The notes under the pieces are model-generated. The model worked only from the letters and a program-made list of their open reading frames with translations. It had not been told where the DNA came from and did not search any database. Positions 45,543-58,028 of a DNA stretch of 64,000 nucleotides are shown here, in pieces (within the stretch, counting starts at the first letter, position 1; the number at the start of each line of letters is the position of its first letter). The position numbers were made by a program, and so were the translations under genes. Source of the stretch: Ehretia macrophylla (taxonomy: Eukaryota > Streptophyta > Magnoliopsida > Boraginales > Ehretiaceae); NCBI GenBank assembly GCA_037974665.1, contig CM075782.1:39794851-39858850 (forward strand), written 5' to 3'.

Positions 45543-48144
45543 CACCCAAACTTTTGCAACCTATCGTCTTTCACCCTTAAAGACTTTGAAACTAATAAAT
45601 GTAATAATTGAAAAGTCTTGGAATTATCTCTCAATTCCAATCAATGTTTTGCCTTCTAGTCTATGCTATTTCAAAAATAAAAAGACATCTATTTTGTAAA
45701 ATGAATACACCAATTTGTAAGGAATTAATCTCAATGATTTTTTTTATATATATATTTAAAAACCTAGTTGGGACCCATATTTTCAAAATCTTTTTGGCTA
45801 AAGGTAAAACTTTGTTAATTCTACATTTGATGACTCATAAAACAATGAGTATGTACGTATAAGAAAATTGTTGTCGTTACCTTGGCTGAAAATATTTTCT
45901 TTGTATTTAATCATCCTAGTTGCTTTTAGTGACTCACCATCACATTAGCAAGGGTGGAGTTAGAACTCCAAGTTATGGTCAGACGGGTTCAATATGGTTG
46001 TTCTTTTTTTTTCTTTTTTTTTTCTTCCTAATGCGTTCGGATATAACCTCATGTTAATGTAGCTCTACCACTACACATTAGAGAGGTAAAATAAGTTTGA
46101 TTAATATAGTACTCTTCGACTAGAAACTTCACTAATATATATTCATATTAATGTGTAATCAGTGGTGGATCTATAGTCTCAATTGTTCCCGCAAAATGAT
46201 TTTAATATGTGGGTAATTTTTTTGCCGAAAAAATTAATTAGTCCTCCCAGATCTCTTAATTTTAAAAATCACTTAGGTCCTATACATTCTAACATAAGAT
46301 TTGTTAAAATAATAAATTTCACTAATAAAAGATCCTACATTTGTCTCCTGTGTAGCATAAATAACTTAACCAAATATTCAAATTTGCTGCAATTTGTTAT
46401 GTATTACTACACAAACTTCCTACAATAACCAAATTTGGTAGTTTGTTTGATATTTGTCTTGTTCAGATTCAAGTTGGATATTAAAAGAGTTATCATATAT
46501 AAACACTAAATTTATCCACTAATTCTTTATTTGGGAAGAGTTAAAGATTTACCGCCAATAAGATATCACATTATTCAAGAAAACTTAAAGGCTTCCGTAA
46601 GTCCACTCTTTGAAACATATTACAACCCCAGGTGGCAAAAAGCCAACATCGAAATTAACCTACTTGCAAATCTTTTAGATAAGCCTTTTAAAAAATTAGA
46701 AGGGCTAATATATTACAATGTGTGATTTAATCAAAATTTTGATTTTACAGTTCGATAACTAATTGAAGTTTTTTTGGAGCTATATGTTTATTAATTATCA
46801 TAGAGTCCATGGGGTTATGATGCAACTCTAGGTGAACCATGTGCGCTTTGTGTACTTGGCAGCTGTTGCAGCTTGAGAACTCGTGTATTTTTAAGCTAAA
46901 AAATCAAATATAACTTTAATTGAAATAAGTTACCAGTATAAAAGTAAGAGTACTAAATTGTATTTTTTTCAAGATTTTTTAAACAATAATCATGAATCTG
47001 CCCTTATTTTGACAGGGAATTAGCCTACACAAATGAATCTATGAGACCCAAGGGCGTGCAGTGTTTCCACGAGTCTCGGGCATTACAAGACAAAATGTTG
47101 CATTGAGCAAACACGATATGAGTTACCTCTTAAAATTACTAAAATTACTGAACCATCTCTAAAATCATACAAACTGAAATATAGAGGAAATTAAATAGTG
47201 TACGAAACAAAGTACTACATCTTACAAATATAAATAGACCGCCTCTTGAACTCGTGTGTCACCTCTAATGTCCCACACACCTGATTGGATCTTGGGACAT
47301 GTTTCTTGTGCAACGAGAACATCCAGGGAGCAATCATAACACTCTTCTATCCTTGTTGAAAAGGAAAAAGTATATGTGTCTGTATAGTTGAGAGTATCTC
47401 TTATTTATTTATTTACTTATTTATTTTCTTCTCATAGCACTAACCAGATTAATAATTGAGAGTATTTTTCCGAGTCTGTCCAATTAGGGGAATCCATTTA
47501 GTTGTTTCAGAACGTGAGATGCAGACAACACTTTGTGTGATCATATATTTGGTTATAGAAACAAGATTATCTATAAAACCAGCTAAAGCTTCTCTGAAAG
47601 GATGCTGCATGTCAATGGAAGTCAAATCAAACGGGCTCCTAAATCATCCAGGAAAGCCTATCAGCACTATTGATATTGGGCATACTAGAAAACAATAGTA
47701 TGAACCATAATGGTAGTAAATAAGGAAGGTCGATGAAGATCACAATGCCTCGAGCCCTTACCAGTTCTTAAGTACCGAACCGTTGGCTGCGAGCACATGA
47801 TCTCAACCAGCATTGCTTCTATAATTGGCCAAGATTCTCTATCCCATGCCCCTCTTCATATCATGTTTCAAAGCTATATCGCGATGTTGCAGCTTTCAGT
47901 TCAAATTCTGTATCCACTCCCGAGAAGAAGGATGTTGCCATGTCTGTTTCTTCCCTGTAAAAAGCCAGATCCAAGATAATGGATATGTTTTAAGTAGAAC
48001 TTATGACAATCATTTGGACACAAGTTTAAGCAGTCAGTAGACTAAGCAATTGATACAAATTAGAACACGTCCGGTTCTGCTAACATTGGTCAAAAGTTGA
48101 TCAAGTCATTATGAATAAGAAGTTACTTGGTACTAACCGTATAG
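45543..48144. other. Intergenic region between the MITE and the intact NFD4-like gene
   Basis: Mostly AT-rich, with T-rich tracts near 46010. It contains an ORF resembling plastid rps12 (46531-46725). On the minus strand, 47460-47690 includes an open stretch of about 55 codons (MQHPFREALAGFIDNLVSIT...) of unknown meaning. No convincing gene otherwise. Confidence 0.6.
46531..46725 (+). other. Possible plastid rps12-like fragment
   Basis: The frame reads GRVKDLPPIRYHIIQENLKA, close to the rps12 end GRVKDLPGVRYHI. At DNA level GTTAAAGATTTACC and AGATATCACATT also recall plastid rps12, with G-to-A differences, but similarity stops after about 70 bases and the rest (SVSPLFETYYNPRWQ) is not recognised. 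It could be a decayed plastid insertion or chance. Confidence 0.3.
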
Positions 48145-50652
48145 CTACCTGTTCAGATTTGTAGATGTATGATTCTGCTCAAACCGATAATAAGCTGGTC
48201 GAGTCCTTACAAATAATAACAGACTTGATGCTAAACCCAAAACAGAGATGCATCCCCACCATATAAACGTTGAGAAGTAGCATTCTCTTCCCATGCAGAC
48301 TACAGGGTTAGAGTTTTGCATTATGCCAGAACTAGCATTGGCATCATAAACAGTTGCAGCAAGGACACCATAGACAAGTGATCCAATTGGGATGTTAGTG
48401 ATAAGGATGTTATGATTTACACCCATACTATTAGGACCGAAAAGCTCTGATGTTATCGAAACTGCAGCAGCAAATAAGAACCCAGAGCTCATTCCAACGA
48501 AGGACGTTGCTACTATGAGTGCCATGTCACTGCTTGCGGTGGCAAGTAAGAAAAAGACAATTGGTGTCGGCAAAAGCATCACAGCCATCCAACCAGTCCT
48601 TGCAAAGTAGACCTTCCTGTAATCGTTCATAGTTGTTAATTTGTAATGTAAGAACATCACAATCAACCAACAAAAATTATTCTGTTCAGTAATGAATGTG
48701 AACATGCTACAATTTATCATATTTACTCGGATTTTATTTTATTCTTTCCATACTTCAGCATTATGGAGTACATTATTTCTTATCTAAATAGTAGTTCCTT
48801 TGGGTCGCAAGAACAAGTGATGAATTCGAGAACTTACGTCTTAATAAAGTCTGGGGCTGCTGAAAGCAAGCGACCGAAAAAAGAGAAAGATGAGTACAAT
48901 GTAATGAGGGTTGTGGTTATTGAACCCTGACCAAGAGACTCTGCAATTTGTCCCAAGTTATTACTATACACTAGCCCTATTGTACCCCCACAAAAGTATG
49001 AAACGTAATATAACCAAAAGTCCAACCTACGAACAAGCATTTGTGCCTTATGCTCTTCGCCTATCACTAGAAGTTTATCCTTTCCCAATATGCTATTGCA
49101 ACATCCTTTGTTAGCTTTGTTGTCTTCCTCGAAGATTCCATAAGTTGATTCATCCCTGTTATTATTGAAAGCTACTGTATCAGTTGACTTATTTACTCCA
49201 CTAATTAAATTTTGGTTGAGGTCATGGTCTTCAGCATCAACAAGAGTGAAATCAGGCCTTTCAAAGGTGAAGATTGAATAGATGGAAGAAGTATTATGAA
49301 ACCAATGTCGGAAAATCACAGGGGTACCCAATGGAAGGACCAGGAGACAGATGGCACCAAAAAGTATGAAGCGAGATGTTAATGGATCTGCTGAATGGAG
49401 AAAAAGAAGATAAAGGCCAGTGATTACTGCCAACACATTCCACCAAACGAAGATTGACTGATCACGTTTAGCAGCAGGCGAAGAAAGGGGGTCCGGAGAT
49501 GGTTGGCGAAGAATGGGGACTAATGCTGCAATAGATGTGAAAAGGGGAAGGAATGCATTAAGAAGAAGATATGAAGCTCTTGATGATGGATTCAGTGCCT
49601 CTGCCACGAGGTTGTATAAGGCGGCACTTAGACCATTAAAACTCACGGTGAGAGCAAGAGCCAGAGGCCTATTAGATGGAAAATTCTTTATGCAAAGAAC
49701 AAAACACACTGTATTGAACCAAGTAATGCTACAACCAGCCAGCAAGCAAAGTAAAAATACCTGCAGAAGCAACTTTGATAGTCAGTAATCATCGTTGTAC
49801 ATGATATAGAAAGCAAGAAATTTATTCAAATTTCTATTTAATAGCAATGTTAAATGAGTCAAAACAATGGAGAGTTGAACTAACATCAACATTCTCTAAA
49901 TATAGCCAAACCTAGGTATCAGAATCTTGCAATTTCAATTGATCACCCTCATTGACGAAAATGTTGTATCAACCAAGTTTTTATCTTATATTTCATACTT
50001 ATGCAACAATGGATACAACTTCAATAATTTGCATCATAGAAATGAGAGACACTAATTAAAGCCTAGAGAATTCATCATAATATTAATTAAAGTCTATATA
50101 ATTTATCATTTGGTCTTACAAAAGACAACTTTAGAGAAATACTAGATACTATCCGATTCCCCCTCTCCTATTTATCACATCTTACATAAATGCTTAATTG
50201 GCGTGCTAAAAACATAGAAATGAAAGAAAAAATAAAAAATTTGTTTTTTTAGCATGCTAACTTCAATAACAAACGAGCAATGAAAATAGAATAGTATCTA
50301 ACAACGTCCGTATAAAATCAGGGTAAGAAAGTAAAATACTGACCACAAAATATGGTAAGGTAATAACATTGCGAATCACAAGCCATTGAAGACCATAACC
50401 AAGTAAACCCATAAAAGCAGAAATGAACATCACCAACCAAACAGGCAAGCACTTCAAGGCCAACCCTGAGCACCATCCAAAGGCCTTGCCAAGGTCTGAT
50501 GCAGTGGCTAGATAGTTGAGCTGCACTTGGGACAGCCCCAAGGCAAACTTCAACTCACACGAGTATGCAGAGAAGTCAAAGTTGGTTCCAGTGAAGGCTT
50601 GTATCAAGATAGTGGCTGCAAGTATCATCCACTTTATTGACACACCCTCCAT
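48145..50652 (-). CDS. Nodulin-like / NFD4-type major facilitator transporter, intact copy
   Basis: Three exons on the minus strand: 50344-50652, 48838-49760 and 48145-48616, with donors GTGGTCAGT and ACGTAAGT and acceptors CTTCTGCAG and ATTACAG. The joined frame is 1704 bp, 567 aa: MEGVSIKWMILAATILIQAF at the start; LNYLATASDLGKAFGW; FNTVCFVLCIKNFP; a hydrophilic loop near residues 260-330; then LDFWLYYVSYFCGGTIGLVY, SITSELFGPNSMGVNHNI and a final segment with RTRPAYYRF. This is the nodulin-like (DUF) plus MFS architecture of the NUCLEAR FUSION DEFECTIVE 4 family, about a dozen membrane spans. Substrate unknown. It lies in tandem with the broken copy at 8273-39049, the same orientation, so it is the likely functional gene. 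Confidence 0.92.
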
Positions 50653-53209
50653 TGTTGCACTTGTTAAAGCATTTTTTGGGTGATGAATTATGATGCTGTG
50701 TTTTGTATCATCTTAATTGGTTTCGAAATTGACCCGAGTTTGTGAAATATGACACTTTGGCCCTTTGGAAACGTAGTTACTCGCCCCAAAGGCGGTGCAA
50801 TTGGGGTTGCAGCCATTAATGGCTCAAAAAAAAAATTAAAATATGTATTTTAAGTTTTAAAATTAATTATCTCCCATTAAAATATATATATATATATTTA
50901 TATAATCAAAAAATTAAAAGTATATGTATTTTAAATTAAAAAATTAATTATCTCCTATTAAAAAATATATATATTTATATAATTAAAAAATTATGTATTA
51001 TAGTTCATATCGAGAAAAAACTTAAATCCCCCCAGCCCCTGCTCCTCTTGGGATTTCTTCTAAAACTTGCTGAATAATTTTTGTGAATTCTATTATTTCA
51101 TTTTTTCATACTGTAGAATCCATAAGTATTCTATTCTAATAATGAAAAGTTTGGTATAATTGGAATTTTTTTTCTTTAGAAATTGAATGCTGTTACTAAT
51201 TCATTATCTTTTGTTTTTGGATGAAACGTCGTCTTTAGTAAAACGCATGTTTTTAAAAATCACATTAAAAAATTTATCTTTTCGAATATTAAGGATACCA
51301 ATTTTTTTAAAAAAATATGAATCTTATTATGTTTACTGCCAAAATTCAAACTTAAATCTAGAGAATGAATTTTATTCTGTTTATAGCCTAGGTACAAATT
51401 GCATTTAGATTCTTCAAATGTGGGGCCAAATGTACCTTTCACTATTATTATCTTATCCTTAAAAATGTCAATACGTTGCATATAGATGACTTTTTGGCCT
51501 TATTATTGAGTTATGATATTAATAGAGCGGGGCATAACTGACTTTTTGCTATTTTCGATCGTTCTTTTTGTACATAATCGACCTATACAAATGTGTGTAG
51601 GAATTTTTGCAATCGCTCCACGCCAAAACACTTAATTTAGTGAAATATTAATTTATATATAATGAACTACTATATACAATATAATTTTTTTAAATTAATA
51701 GTGTTGAAATCACTAAATTTTTATTAATTTAGTAAAATATTAATTTATCGATAAATTAATAATTATATCAAGATATTTTTAATTTTTTTGGCTTAATAGT
51801 AAATACATTATATTTATGGTATCTTTTTTAAAAAGTGATTCATATTTTTTTAGGCTAATTTGAAAAAATAAGTAGAAAAGTCTAATGAGAATAGAAGATA
51901 AGAATCTAATTTAGTAGAATTAGAACAAGTTTCTCTAATCGTGTATCATGATTAGAATTAGAACAAGTTTTTCTAATCTCATAGTCAATTTATTGTGTAA
52001 TTTTTAGCTAATTATTAATTTATGAAATATTTGGGTTTATAAAATACAAAAAAAATATTTTAAATGTATTATCTTATAATTTTATCGAAATTATAATTTT
52101 TTTACACTGGTCCCAAGTCATGACCGGATATTTTTATTATTTAAAAGAAATTATTAATTTATCGAGTATTAATTTAAAGAGATGTATTAGAAAAACACAA
52201 AAAAGAAGTTCTAATAAACTAAAGAAAATTGGTAAAATGACTAATTTGAGCATAAAATCAACTTGAAAAATACAATCACTCGTTACAAAAATTATATCAC
52301 CAGCTACTTGTAGGCAGAATATCTCTAAATTTTAAGAGAAAGAAATAAAACAAATATAAAAACATTGATTCTCTCAAATACTTTTGAAGAATTCAATAAA
52401 TATAATGCATGAACAAATATCTTCAAATAACAAAGGAAAAAAACCTAATAATGGATATTCAAGTGAATTAAATGTTACAAAAATTATCAAATGTTAATTG
52501 AAATTTATAAGTTATAATATACAACTATAGTGATAGGGCGAGTAATATTGATCATACTTGTAATCCACTCCAACCACGCATAGGTACAAAATTGTACATG
52601 AATCCACATCTTACACACAATAGGTAGAAAGCACCTTTCCTTGAATAGGAGGGATTAGGACCGTCAAGCTAACATTAATTGTTATCACTATCATGTAAAT
52701 AACTATGTTGACAAGCATTTTCAACAAGAGAATTAGAATGTTTAATTGAGAATGACAAGGTCACTAACGTAAAATAGCACGAAACTTCCCTCAAGCTGTG
52801 AATTATTGCAATTTTCAGTAAATTTAAAGGGAGGAAAGTTGAATTTTGCTTTTCTGCCCTACCACCCATTTAAAGCTAAACTTTTCTGCAATCTAATCAA
52901 CTGAATCAATTAATTATTCGATCTCTTTTAACAAAACTCTTTACAACATTACAAAGGTGTTATCACGGCATTTTAAACCAATCAGACATTTACAAGTTAG
53001 CTGTCGTCTAAGTTCCAAAAATTATAAAAAATGGAATTTGTTAGATTTCTTCTATATCTATGGACGTTTATAATTCTATTTTTTACAACGAAACAGATTC
53101 TATTAAAAATTCTATCTTCATCAAGGGAGATGCAGTCATTGAGACTTTTGTTCCTTTCACATCATAAATGGTGCATTCATTCTTATGCCTTGACTTTCCT
53201 ACACATTTA
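50653..53209. other. Promoter and upstream spacer of the intact NFD4-like gene
   Basis: Very AT-rich. No clear TATA box upstream of 50652. It contains an approximately 80-bp tandem duplication (see 50841-51000), a repeat pair AGAATTAGAACAAGTTT at about 51917 and 51954, and no credible gene; the minus-strand 64-codon ORF at 52675-52869 has no recognisable feature. Confidence 0.6.
50841..51000. repeat. Imperfect 80-bp tandem duplication
   Basis: Copy one (50841-50920) and copy two (50921-51000) share TATGTATTTTAA, TTAATTATCTCC, a (TA)n tract and ATTTATATAAT, with scattered changes. Confidence 0.8.
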
Positions 53210-53429
53210 GGGAGTGTTTGGTTCGCGGATCCCAGGAATGTAAAGTCTGGAATATGTTATTTTCATGTTTGGTTCACGAAATAAAAAAATATTTCCTAGA
53301 ATATCACATTTTTGAGAATTCAATATTCCCATGATTTACTCAATTTCTATTCCCATGTGAGGGGGTGAGAATCTTACATTCCTAAGTAGTGAGAATATTT
53401 TTGAGAAAGTAAAAGACAGAAATACTCAT

Positions 53430-54060
53430 CTTAAAAAATACAAAATTAAAACAAATAACATAATATAATTCAAAAAATAAATTAAAAAGTAAAATATAAA
53501 AATTAAAAAATATATAATAAAATATAATAAAATAAAAAAGATAAATAATAAATAATAAAATGAAATAAAATAAAATAAAATAAAAATAAAAATAAAAATA
53601 GGATAAAAAATAAATAATAAAATGAAATAAAATAATATAAAATAAAATAAAATAAAATAAAATAAAGATAATATAAATTAAAATAAAATAAAACTAAAAC
53701 TAAAATAAAAATTAAAGATAAATAATAACATTAAATAAAAATTAAATTAGAAATTAAAATAAGATATAATAAAAATAAAATAAAATAAAATAAAAAAAAA
53801 ACTTAATAAGAATAAAATAAAATAAAAAAATTAATTAAAATAAAAGAATAAAATAAATAAAATTATTTATTTTTTAAGTTGAACTAACATTTTATAATTT
53901 AAATATAAAATTAAATAACATAAAATAAAAATATAATAAAATATAATTAATAAGAATAAAATAAAATAAATTAATAAGAATAAAATTAAATTAAAGTAAA
54001 ATAAAATAAAATATTTAGAAAATAATAAAATCAAAATCAAAATAAATAAAAATTTTAAGT
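53430..54060. repeat. AAAATA-type low-complexity array
   Basis: About 630 bases of imperfect AAATA/AAAATA repeats with almost no G or C on the plus strand, inside the Harbinger-like element. Confidence 0.9.
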
Positions 54061-54204
54061 TTTTTTTTAGTTAGGGGTGTTGTTAGAAAATTGCTCAAGG
54101 TTCCTAAGAATATTGAGTCTAACCAAATATAACAAAAAATTATTCCTAAGAATTTGACAAAATATTTCTAAGAATATTTTTGACGTACCAAACAGTTTTA
54201 ATCA

Positions 54205-54233
54205 CATTCCTGAGAATATTATTCTCAGGAATG
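54205..54233. repeat. Near-perfect palindrome in the element end
   Basis: CATTCCTGAGAATA and its exact reverse complement TATTCTCAGGAATG, separated by one base; an element subterminal feature. Confidence 0.9.
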
Positions 54234-54262
54234 AAAAATTAATCTATAAACCAAACGCCCCC

Positions 54263-55319
54263 AAAGGTTATTGTACCACATAGAGGAGGCACATCTTTCT
54301 TTTAACAAAGTGAGACTCATCTATAGCCAATACATTGGATGTAATGAATGAAACCACCAGCTTGCTATGTCACATTGTCTGCAAACATAGATATTTAACT
54401 TGTAATTCATCTTTATATTGCTCTTAGTGGAAGCTGAAGAAAGATAGCATCACTTGTTTCATTTTCTTTCTATTTTTTCAATTTGATCGAAACAAATCAT
54501 ATCTTTTGTTCTCTATTTCTTTTATTGATATAATGGGATCATTTAGCTAACTGATCATAGATTCAAATCCTATGAGAAGGAGTTAGATCTCTCACCTTCG
54601 TGCGTCCAAACTTCTTAATCAAATTTTTATCTCCATTAAGAATGAAACCAACAATCTATTAATTCACACATTTAACTCCACTCGTGCTCTCTATTTCTCC
54701 CATCAAAAATTTTAATTTTGTTGTAATAATTTCAAGCCCTACTCTTAGAGTAATTAAAGGGAAACATTCACTAGTTTATTTCTGGTCTAAACACTATCAT
54801 ATTTTAAATATGTTGTATACTTAAAACTATTACAAAATGGCTAAAAAGTGTTGCCAATAACTTTAATTGTTCCATATAATCTCATTATAATTTTTTTACT
54901 GCAACAATTTTTTGTAAAAAACTATTGCAATTAAATTATAATTTTAAAATAATTACAAAAAAAAATAATTTTATAAGAAATTATTAACAAAGTTTCATAA
55001 AAAAACAATTAAAATATTACAAAAAATTTTAGTTTATGCAACGACTAAAAAACGATTGCAATAAAACACCCATGTAACAGTTTTTTCATTTTTTTAATAA
55101 GAATTAGTTTAGTAAAGATAGCATTTGGGACGTGACTCACTTGTTTATATTTCGAGTTTAAATCAGTTAAAAAGTTATTATCGTAAACAATTTCGACAAG
55201 TTTTTTTTAATCTAACATAGATTATACTTTTTTCAAGATTGAACATTACTGTAAACTCGTAAAACTTTTCAACAAAATTCTCAGTCAGTTAAAAAGTAAA
55301 AAAATAAAAAAAGAAAATG
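54263..55319. other. Spacer with weak CACTA-like words
   Basis: No gene. Around 54830-55090 sequences such as AACTATTGCAATT and AAACGATTGCAAT resemble the subterminal repeats of the CACTA element at 39857-44309; it may be a decayed end. No termini found. Confidence 0.4.
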
Positions 55320-55800
55320 CTTTTTTTGCTGGGAAAACAAAGTACTTCATTAAGCTCAACAGAAATTGTACATCAATAGTGCCAAGCAATCAAAGCTTTA
55401 GCTAAGTACATTCTCAAGATTCCATTTTCTACACAAAAACCTATTATGAGCACTGTTCGTAAATTTCTTTTTACAAGAGTAAATTTTCAGCCTAATAGAT
55501 TGAGATAAACCAGTAACAATACTTTCTTCCGAGGCAAAGAATTCACAATGAAACTTGCTATTTCTTTCTTTCCAAATAGAATAAACTGTACCACAGACTA
55601 AGAACCTAACAAGGGAGGCTTGGAAGTCGCTTCCCCTACACCACTTACCACTCCAGTCAATCAAATCTTCCAAATTTGAAAACCTTTCATTAATAGCCAA
55701 ATTTTCCAAACCACAAGCCCAAAACCGTTTACTCAAACCCCAGTCAAAAAATAAGTAATCACAATTTTCCACTACCATACAACACAGAGTGCTCTACTCA
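55320..55800 (-). mobile_element. 5'-truncated LINE 3' end (reverse transcriptase zinc-binding domain)
   Basis: The minus-strand ORF 55778-55398 reads VVENCDYLFFDWGLSKRFWA, LVRFLVCGTVYSIWKERNSK and SIRLKIYSC, the C-terminal zf-RVT-type domain of plant L1 proteins; upstream codons give LCC before the frame start. The element is cut at about 55800, as usual for LINE insertions. A short A-run on the minus strand near 55320 could be the tail. It has no RT or endonuclease. Confidence 0.8.
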
Positions 55801-56861
55801 AAGGAAAAGGTTGTGTTGCACTCACGACCGTGAATTCTTTCAAACGATATAGATAAAAATTACAAGGACATGAGAAGACACTTAACCTCGAATGTCAAAG
55901 TATTAATCCTCGATATGTGTTGCTAATAAACGCGTGAATATTAATTAATTAATTAGCAAAGGGTAAAGCTAGAAATGCAGCAATACAGTATGAGCTACGA
56001 ATTATTAAGGACGAAAGTATGTCGTAAGTGATGATATCATCATAAATCTTTTTTGAGTAAAAATTCTTTCGTAATATATCATATATTTAGCATAATACTG
56101 AAAGGAAAGAAGCTTGTAATTCGAAGAATCTTTTCTCATGCAGAAATCAAACTCAGTGTGGAATATAGAGTATAAGACTAATAGTAATTAAATTAAAGAA
56201 CTTCTATGCACTTTCTGAAAGTAACCTCATTTTGCATTTATTATCTTAAATCCCACAATGTTATGTTTTTCTTTCTCTTCTTTTAAACCCCTTAGACTTT
56301 GTCATGTTTTTGGCCACCATAACCACTTGTATATTAAGTTTGTTTATTGAGAGGTAAACAATTGTATATATGGATTTGCTCTTGAATTTTGGCCTGGATC
56401 ATTTTTTAAAAAGTTATACGATCGTATTGGCTCTTGCGCTATTTTTAGGGACAAATTTAGAATTTTCAATAGAGGCTAAAATTTATAATCTTTGAATTAT
56501 ATAAATTTTTTTTTTCAGTGAAAACTAATTCATTTTTTTTAACTGAAAATACATAATTTTTAAAATATATATATATAAAATCTTTAATGGCACAAACACA
56601 GCTCCGCCATTGGTCGTTGCACTCGTTGATTGACAGGAACAAAAGGGGTGATATATTTTCTAAAATAATTATTGAATAATACCAACTTTCTCACCTTGTA
56701 ACAAAGAAAAAAAATAGTATGTTTTGGTAATACAAGTTTCATTCCAAAACGTCATCATTTTATGAGATATACTTTGTTGAAAGAACCTTAAATCAATCAT
56801 AGAACTTGTCACTCTTTCGAAAAACTAAATTCTCTCATTAGTTTTTCTCTTTTAACTAAGG
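55801..56861. other. AT-rich spacer
   Basis: No gene or family-assignable repeat recognised. Confidence 0.55.
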
Positions 56862-57290
56862 GTAAAGTAAATAGCACTTCTGTACTTTTATAAAGTTGTA
56901 CAATACTCTCTGTAATTTTAAAAGTGCATGGTACTTCACGTGGTTTCTAAAACCAAGCCCAGTAGCCCTCCATTAAAAAATTCATCTATTTTAATAGAAA
57001 TTATGATGCACGGGTGTCAAATGCAATTATTCAAGATTTTTTTGCTTAAATTATTAATTATTTGGATAAAAATACCTATTTTTTCAACCCTAAAGAAAAA
57101 ATATGTGTCATATAAAGGTATTTTTGTCTAGACAATTAATAATTTAAGCAAAAAAAAATCTCAAATAATCGCATTTGACGCGCGTACATCACAGTTTTCG
57201 TTAAAATAGACAGATTTTTTAACAGAAGGACTTCTGTGCTTAGTTTCTATTGGGTGTAATATTGATATATTATTTCAGTGCTTTTTCACT
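56862..57290. mobile_element. Foldback MITE with long inverted arms
   Basis: Arms of about 100 bp (roughly 56980-57077 and 57115-57220) are inverted copies around a 37-base centre; both hold GTCAAATGC and TTTGCTTAAATTATTAATT. Outer sequences starting near 56862 (AAAGTAAATAGCAC) match the reverse complement of the right side near 57285 less exactly. No ORF. Family (Mutator- or hAT-like) is undetermined because no target duplication was identified. Confidence 0.75.
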
Positions 57291-58028
57291 TAAATTTGGT
57301 TTGTTCTTGAATAATTTATGAACAATTTGATTGGTTTCATGTTTGTTTTGCTATGTAGGTGAATTTTACGTGAAGACATGGATTCTGAGGCCAAGATGGA
57401 GGAAAAATGACTAAGGACAATCTTTTATGCAGTTCGTGAAGAAATTAAAGAGAAAATAGAAGTAGCGCAGTCATAGCACAGCTGCGCAATGTCGCAGGAT
57501 TTTTAAGGACAATTTGGTAAAAATGCGCGAAAAGAAGAAAACCCTACAATAAAAATAAGACATCAGACGTTGGAAAGCATTGTTCGGGGGCTGGCTGCTA
57601 GTTCTTGGAGAGAAAAACCAAAGTTTGGAGAGGAGAAAACGCAAGAAAATACAAGATTAACGAGGAAGGACGGATCAGAGACGAGATTAGCCACGACTTT
57701 CTTGATATTTCTAGTTTTTTCTCTCTCTCATCATGAACTTTAATATATTTTGGATTTCATTTACGTTGATTTAAAGTTGATAGACTATTTTTCTAGGGCT
57801 ACGATGTAGTCAGATTTAGATCACTCGGATTATGTTGAATTAATTGGTTGATTGATTATTCTATTTTTATGCTGAATATTTCACACTATACGTAATGCTT
57901 GTGATTATCTGGCCAATAATTGCTTATTTTGTGGTTTAGTTTGAGACTGAGAAGTGATAACTAAACTAGACCATGTGTGAAGTATCATTAAATTGTCATA
58001 AACTAGAGATAGTTATGAGATCTAATGC

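Larger units (their letters stand above)
53210..54262. mobile_element. Harbinger-like MITE-type element with A-rich interior
   Basis: The ends are GGGAGTGTTTGGTT (53210) and, on the minus strand, GGGGGCGTTTGGTT (54262), a terminal form common in PIF/Harbinger (Tourist) elements. Subterminal sequence repeats CATTCCTGAGAATATTATT-like words as inverted copies. The interior, 53430-54060, is a long A-rich array of AAATA/TAAAA. A clean target duplication was not found, so the family is probable rather than proven. Confidence 0.65.

Noticed and set aside
47797-48040. Two overlapping plus-strand frames beside the intact transporter
   Set aside because: No motif in either; probably non-coding, opposite to the 3' flank of the transporter gene.
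52675-52869. 64-codon minus-strand ORF
   Set aside because: No motif, and AT-rich random sequence readily gives such frames.
54530-54600. tRNA-like B-box word GATTCAAATCC
   Set aside because: No A box at proper spacing and no cloverleaf could be drawn; not called as tRNA or SINE.
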